From: Kribbella amoyensis
GTDB taxonomy: Bacteria > Actinomycetota > Actinomycetes > Propionibacteriales > Kribbellaceae
Length of the DNA stretch: 64,000 nt
Assembly: GCF_007828865.1 (NCBI RefSeq)
Contig: NZ_VIVK01000001.1
Coordinates: forward strand, 3,534,001-3,598,000
Reading direction: 5' to 3'
Shown here piece after piece: positions 60,071 to 64,000 of the stretch (the first letter of the stretch is position 1; each line of letters begins with the position of its first letter). Position numbers and translations under genes: made by a program. The notes below the pieces were generated by a model that saw only the letters and a list, made by a program, of their open reading frames with translations, did no database searches and was not told the origin of the DNA.

Positions 60071-60108
60071 TCGATCGGTCACGTAGCTGAGGGAAGGGGC
60101 CGCGGCTG

Positions 60109-61410
60109 ATGATCGCGCTGCACGGGATCGGTGGGCGTGGTGACCTGCCCGTGCCGTTGTGGCTCGCCGTGTACTCCGCGGCCGCGGCGGTCGCGGTTTC
60201 GTTCTTCGCGCTGGCCGCGTTCTGGGCGCGGCCGAAGTTCGAGCGGTTCTCCGGTCCGCCGTTGCGCCGGCTGACCGTCTTCGTCGACGCCCCGGCGACC
60301 AGGTGGACCCTTCGACTCCTCGGTCTCGGCGCGTTCGCGCTGCTCCTGGGAGCCGCGTGGTTCGGCAGCGAGTCGCCGGCCGAGAACCCGGCGCCCACCT
60401 GGCTGTACGTGTGGATCTGGGTCGGCATCATCCCGATCTCGCTGCTCCTCGGACCGGTCTGGCGGATCGTCAACCCGCTGCGAACCCTCGCCGCTTTCGT
60501 CCCGCGCTCGGCGTACCGGCCGTTGCCCGGCGGGATCGCGTACTGGCCGGCCGTCGCCGGGTTGTTCGGGTTCCTCTGGCTCGAGCTCGCGTATCCGCAC
60601 GGGTCCGAGCCGCGCGTCGTCGCGCTCGCCCTGACCGGGTACGCCGTGGTGAACGTTGCCGCCGGCATCGTCTACGGGCCGCGCTGGTTCGCGATCGGCG
60701 ACAGCTTCGAGGTGTACGCCGAGACGCTGGCGCGGCTGAGCCCGATCGGCCGGTCCGAGGGGCGCCTGGTGCTCCGGAACCCGCTCGCCGGTCTCGCGAC
60801 GATGCCGCAGGAGCCGGGCCTGGTCGCGGTGCTCTGTCTGCTGCTCGGGTCGACCGCGTTCGACGGCATCTCGCGGTGGTCGGTCTGGACGGATCGCACC
60901 GGCCAGCTCGGTCCGGGGCAACACGTCGTCGCGCACACCCTCGGCCTTCTCGTCGCGGTGGCCGTGGTGTCCGCGCTGTTCGTGGTCGCCGCGCGTGCGA
61001 CCGGGGCGGCGCGGGTCCGGCCGGGTGCGATCGAGGCGGCGGGTCTGCCCGGGGCGTTCGCGCACTCGCTGGTGCCGATCGCGATCGGGTACGCGGTGGC
61101 GCACTACTTCTCGTTCGCGATGTTCCAGGGTCAGGCCGGTGTCCTGCTGGCGACGGACCCCTTCAGCCGCGGCTGGGATCTGCTCGGGACGGCGGGAACG
61201 CGCATCGACTACGCGTTCCTGGGTACCGGGCTGATCGCAACCGTTCAGATCGGCGCGATCGTGCTCGGACACGTCCTCGGGGTGGTGTCCGCGCATGATC
61301 GCGCCGCCGGTCTGTTCCGGCGCCGGCAGCTGCGCCGGGCGCAGTACCCGATGCTGGCCGCGATGGTCGCGTTCACGGCCGGCGGGATCGCGTTGGTGAC
61401 GGCCTCATGA
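60109..61410 (+). CDS. Polytopic membrane protein of unknown function
   Basis: 433 residues with about 10-11 transmembrane helices. Notable loops: LGPVWRIVNPLRTLAAFVPRSAYRPLPG, WFAIGDSFEVYAETLARLSPIG, and VPIAIGYAVAHYFSFAMFQGQ (a buried-His helix). GGGAAGGGG lies upstream of ATG 60109. It overlaps the next gene (ATGA). The family is widespread and uncharacterised in actinobacteria as far as I can judge; I cannot name a function. The conserved charged loops and His-containing helix make a transporter or membrane enzyme plausible. Confidence 0.7.
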   Translation: MIALHGIGGRGDLPVPLWLAVYSAAAAVAVSFFALAAFWARPKFERFSGPPLRRLTVFVDAPATRWTLRLLGLGAFALLLGAAWFGSESPAENPAPTWLYVWIWVGIIPISLLLGPVWRIVNPLRTLAAFVPRSAYRPLPGGIAYWPAVAGLFGFLWLELAYPHGSEPRVVALALTGYAVVNVAAGIVYGPRWFAIGDSFEVYAETLARLSPIGRSEGRLVLRNPLAGLATMPQEPGLVAVLCLLLGSTAFDGISRWSVWTDRTGQLGPGQHVVAHTLGLLVAVAVVSALFVVAARATGAARVRPGAIEAAGLPGAFAHSLVPIAIGYAVAHYFSFAMFQGQAGVLLATDPFSRGWDLLGTAGTRIDYAFLGTGLIATVQIGAIVLGHVLGVVSAHDRAAGLFRRRQLRRAQYPMLAAMVAFTAGGIALVTAS

Positions 61411-61652
61411 TCGTCCTCCACATGGGCGGCATCCCCGAGCTGGCGATGTTCCTCGGCCCGCTCCTGCTGATCGCCGCCTTCGTCCGGATCGCCCGCCGCA
61501 ACGAGGCGGCGACCACGGACGAGGACGACGACTGGGACGCCGAACTCGGCGACCTCCCGACGGTCTCAGCGCAGGATCACCTGCCGGATCAGGAGCAGCC
61601 CGGGATCAACGCGGGACCGGCACCCGTTCGAGCCGGACGTCGCCGCGGGTGA
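61407..61652 (+). CDS. Small membrane protein coupled to the polytopic protein
   Basis: 81 residues from ATG 61407, overlapping the preceding stop. One N-terminal transmembrane helix (about 9-28: ELAMFLGPLLLIAAFVRIA) and an acidic cytoplasmic tail (TTDEDDDWDAELGD), then Arg-rich at the end. It is probably an accessory subunit of the preceding protein. Its last 47 bases overlap the convergent aldo/keto reductase gene. Confidence 0.62.
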   Translation: MIVLHMGGIPELAMFLGPLLLIAAFVRIARRNEAATTDEDDDWDAELGDLPTVSAQDHLPDQEQPGINAGPAPVRAGRRRG

Positions 61653-62679
61653 CGCTCTGGGTCAGCGGCTGGTTCAGGAAGTCGTGCGGGAAGCCCAGCT
61701 CGATCCGGCTCGCCTCCTCGAGTTCCGCGACGTCCTGCTCGCCGAACTCGACGTCCAGGGCGCCCAGGTTGTCCTCGAGCTGACCCAGCGTCCGGACCCC
61801 GAGGATCGGCGAGGTCACCGCCGGGTTCCGCAGCGTCCAGGCGATCGCCACCTGGGACGGCGTCTTTCCGTTGCGCTCAGCAACCTTCTTCACGACGTCG
61901 GCGATCGACAGGGCCCGCGCGGTCAGCGAACCGTTGGCTGCGGCAACGTTCTTCCGGGTGCCCGCCGCGGACGCCTCGCCGCCGCCGTGGTCCAGGTCGG
62001 CCGTCGTGTACTTCCCGGCCAGCACGCCGGACGCCAGCGGCGACCACGGCAGCACGCCGAGACCGAGTTCACGGGCCATCGGGATCAGCTCGCGCTCGAC
62101 GGTCCGTTCGACCAGGCTGTACTCGATCTGCAGCGCGATCAGCGGGGACCAGCCGCGCAGGTCGGCGATCGCCTGCATCCGCGCGATCTGCCAGGCCGGC
62201 GCGTCCGAGATCCCGACGTACAGGACCTTCCCGGCGGAGACCAGGTCGTCCATCGCGCGGAGGATCTCCTCGACCGGCGTGGTGAAGTCCCAGGCGTGCA
62301 GGTAGAGCAGATCGAGGTAGTCGGTCTGCAGCCGGCGCAGGCTGGCCTCGACCGAACCGACCATGCTCTTGCGGTGGTTGCCGCCCGAGTTCGGGTCCTT
62401 CGGCCGGCTGGTCATCGTGTACTTCGTCGCGATCACCAGCTCGTCGCGCCGGCCGCAAGCGAACTGCCCGACGAACTCCTCCGACGTCCCGTTCGTGTAC
62501 TGGTTCGCGGTGTCGACGAAGTTCCCGCCCCGGTCCAGGTAGGTGTCGAAGATCCGCCCGGCCTCGTCCTTGTCCGCACCCCAGCCCCAGTCGGACCCGA
62601 AGGTCATCGTGCCCAGCGAGAGCGGTGAGACCCGCAGCCCGGACCGGCCGAGCAGGCGGTAGGTGTCCAGTGATGCCAC
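61606..62679 (-). CDS. Aldo/keto reductase
   Basis: 357 residues from GTG 62679 (AAGGAG ten bases upstream). Catalytic tetrad of the AKR superfamily: Asp56 (NFVDTANQY), Tyr61, Lys86 (VIATKYT) and His128 (LYLHAWD). C-terminal NADPH-binding segment SPILGVRTLGQLEDNLGAL. It belongs to the YghZ/Tas-like branch. It reduces aldehydes or ketones; the physiological substrate is unknown. Divergent from the siderophore-interacting protein gene, with 194 bases between. Confidence 0.88.
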   Translation of the reverse strand: MASLDTYRLLGRSGLRVSPLSLGTMTFGSDWGWGADKDEAGRIFDTYLDRGGNFVDTANQYTNGTSEEFVGQFACGRRDELVIATKYTMTSRPKDPNSGGNHRKSMVGSVEASLRRLQTDYLDLLYLHAWDFTTPVEEILRAMDDLVSAGKVLYVGISDAPAWQIARMQAIADLRGWSPLIALQIEYSLVERTVERELIPMARELGLGVLPWSPLASGVLAGKYTTADLDHGGGEASAAGTRKNVAAANGSLTARALSIADVVKKVAERNGKTPSQVAIAWTLRNPAVTSPILGVRTLGQLEDNLGALDVEFGEQDVAELEEASRIELGFPHDFLNQPLTQSVTRGDVRLERVPVPR

Positions 62680-62805
62680 GTCAGCTTTCTCCTTCGATCG
62701 TTGGCTTCCGACAGCTTCGGCGACCGCGTGGACGGGCAAAAGGGAGACCTCTTCCTGGGACCGGCTCTCCCACTCTCCGGTCGGCGGGGAGGACGGTGGC
62801 GATCA

Positions 62806-62825
62806 AGTTAGGTTAGCCTAAGTAA
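62806..62825. promoter_or_regulatory. IdeR/DtxR iron box
   Basis: TTAGGTTAGCCTAA (62808-62821) is nearly the left two thirds of the IdeR/DtxR consensus TTAGGTTAGGCTAACCTAA and is itself dyad-symmetric (TTAGG-N4-CCTAA). It precedes the siderophore-interacting protein gene, which is exactly where iron repression is expected. Confidence 0.75.
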
Positions 62826-62873
62826 CGTGAGGCAACCGAGTGCAGCAGACGCCGTCCTGTCCGTACCGGTGGT

Positions 62874-63629
62874 GTGCCGGTGACCGCGGTGGTGATGGGG
62901 ACCGTGGTCGCCGTCCGGTCCCTGAGTCCGTCGTTCGTGACGGTGAGCCTGGCCGGCTGCTCCGGCCTGGAGACCGGTGGGTACGACCAGCGGATCAAGA
63001 TCCTGCTGGCGCGCCCGGGCCAGGACGAGCCGGTGCTGCCGCCCGCGGACAACTGGTACGGCGCGTACCGGGAGATGCCCGACGACGTCCGGCCGGTGAT
63101 GCGGACCTTCACGATCCGCGCCCAGCAGGGCGAGGTGATCGACGTCGAGTTCGCCCTGCACGGCGACACCGGGCCGGCGTCCGCGTGGGCACGATCCGCC
63201 AAGCCAGGCAGCAAACTCGGCATCGTCGGACCCGAGCCGAGCGACGAGCCGAAGGCCCTGCAGTACCGTCCGGACGGGCCCGACTGGCAGCTGCTCGTCG
63301 CCGACGAGACCGCGCTGCCCGCGCTGACCTCGATCGTCGAGAACCTGCCCGCGGGGACCGACGCCCGCGTCGTGGTCCAGGTCCGCGAGCCCGGCGACAT
63401 CCGCGAGTTCGGTACCGCGGCCGAGCTGGACGTGGTCTGGGTGGTCGCCGATGACCTCGCCGAGGCGGTCCGCAAGGTGGAGCTCCCCGCCGGTACGCCG
63501 TACGCGTGGGTGGCCGGCGAGGCCGGGGTGGTGCGCGAGATCCGCCGGTACCTCACCAAGGAGCTCGGCTGGGAGAGCGCGCCGCACTACTTCGGCGGCT
63601 ACTGGAAGACCGGCCAGTCCGAAGGCTGA
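62874..63629 (+). CDS. Siderophore-interacting protein (ferric-siderophore reductase)
   Basis: 251 residues from GTG 62874 (GTG 62880 is possible). Two domains: an FAD-binding beta-barrel (about 1-120), including the RTFTIR segment for FAD, and a C-terminal Rossmann-like SIP domain (about 133-248) with ETALPALTSIVENLPAG and WVAGEAGVVREIRRYL. The family reduces Fe(III)-siderophores to release iron in the cytoplasm. The IdeR-type box upstream indicates derepression in iron starvation. Confidence 0.93.
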   Translation: MPVTAVVMGTVVAVRSLSPSFVTVSLAGCSGLETGGYDQRIKILLARPGQDEPVLPPADNWYGAYREMPDDVRPVMRTFTIRAQQGEVIDVEFALHGDTGPASAWARSAKPGSKLGIVGPEPSDEPKALQYRPDGPDWQLLVADETALPALTSIVENLPAGTDARVVVQVREPGDIREFGTAAELDVVWVVADDLAEAVRKVELPAGTPYAWVAGEAGVVREIRRYLTKELGWESAPHYFGGYWKTGQSEG

Positions 63630-63680
63630 GGCCGGGTCACGCCCGACGTCGGCCCCGCGTCGGGTGACGCCGGTGGTTCG

Positions 63681-63686
63681 TAGACT
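63681..63686 (+). promoter_or_regulatory. -10 element, leaderless XRE start
   Basis: TAGACT lies exactly six bases before ATG 63693, and no Shine-Dalgarno sequence is present. Confidence 0.5.
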
Positions 63687-63692
63687 CGGGGG

Positions 63693-64000
63693 ATGGACGT
63701 CGCGCACGAGCTGGCCGTCTTCCTGCGGACCCGCCGGGAGCGGCTGACGCCTGCCGAGGTGGACCTGCCGGACCGCGGCCGGACCAGGCGGACGCCGGGG
63801 TTGCGGCGCGAGGAGGTCGCGGAGCTGGCCGGCGTCTCGGTCGACTACGTGATCCGGCTCGAGCAGGCTCGGGGGTTGCGGCCTTCGGCGGAGGTGCTGG
63901 GCGCGTTGTCCCGGGCCTTGCGGCTCACCGACGACGAGCACGCGTACGTCTTCGACCTGACCCGGCAGTGGTCCTCGGTCCGCCGGGCCGCGGGTGGTGA
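63693..64000 (+). CDS. XRE-family regulator, truncated by the window edge
   Basis: The first 102 codons of a helix-turn-helix regulator of the same class as the gene at 7333: FLRTRRERLTPAEVDLPDRGR, then RRTPGLRREEVAELAGVSVDYVIRLEQARG and LSRALRLTDDEHAYVFDL. The MmyB-like ligand domain should follow beyond base 64000. Its target is probably further right. Confidence 0.85.
   Translation, partial: MDVAHELAVFLRTRRERLTPAEVDLPDRGRTRRTPGLRREEVAELAGVSVDYVIRLEQARGLRPSAEVLGALSRALRLTDDEHAYVFDLTRQWSSVRRAAGG

Noticed and set aside
1..64000. tRNA genes, integrases or transposases marking a mobile island
   Set aside because: The only tRNA-like T-arm I found belongs to tmRNA, and no integrase or transposase motif appears. 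tmRNA genes are common integration sites, but no duplicated ssrA 3' end is seen downstream.

Overview
The window is high-GC, gene-dense DNA from an actinomycete, most likely Kribbella or a close relative in the Nocardioidaceae. That placement is inferred from the G+C content, the frequent GTG/TTG starts and four-base start/stop overlaps, F420-type luciferase-like oxidoreductases, twin-arginine lipoproteins, an IdeR-type iron box and a tmRNA tag ending FALAA. I see no rRNA, tRNA, CRISPR array, intact insertion sequence or prophage. No stretch longer than 300 bases lacks a gene.

Left third. Bases 1-1433 are the end of a Tad/Flp pilus locus (two TadE-like genes and one TadG-like gene). There follow two Rossmann-fold enzymes with a TetR regulator, prfB (release factor 2), a cysteine-rich pentapeptide-repeat protein, a drug-type MFS pump beside an XRE regulator, a secreted GH5 cellulase, and a LysR/EamA exporter pair. 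At 11.4-15.7 kb two serpin-like genes flank an ArsP/YraQ-type permease and its TIGR03943 partner. A pyrimidine-catabolism cluster (17.4-20.7 kb) holds beta-ureidopropionase, dihydropyrimidinase and an F420-type oxidoreductase. Next come a berberine-bridge-like flavoenzyme and a CUT1 sugar importer without its ATPase.

Middle third. An MFS efflux gene has a short leader ORF. Then come a PfkB sugar kinase and the cell-division and translation-rescue block ftsE-ftsX-M23 peptidase-smpB-ssrA. After it lie an F420-type oxidoreductase, an MFS/TetR pair around a perfect 38-bp palindrome, a lower-GC gene for a membrane-anchored PD-(D/E)XK nuclease with a PH-like tail, a GDSL lipase, and a regulator/SRPBCC pair.

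Right third. A COG3541 nucleotidyltransferase precedes an alpha-galactosidase operon with a second ATPase-less CUT1 importer. It is followed by a DUF1707 / membrane protein / multicopper oxidase operon, an SDR/HxlR pair, a sulfite-oxidase-family molybdoenzyme, a second EamA transporter, and an ABC exporter with a DesK-type kinase and LuxR-type regulator. The end holds a TetR/Baeyer-Villiger monooxygenase pair, a divergent envelope-protein locus with strong inverted repeats, an aldo/keto reductase, an iron-box-controlled siderophore-interacting protein and a truncated XRE regulator.

Most adaptive genes sit beside their own divergent regulator with a visible operator palindrome. Many starts carry a TANNNT-like -10 hexamer 6-8 bases upstream, which suggests leaderless transcripts. 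The most unusual items are the nuclease-PH protein, the serpin pair, the leader ORF of the efflux gene, and two families of dispersed imperfect palindromes (15769/32295 and 40644/56955).
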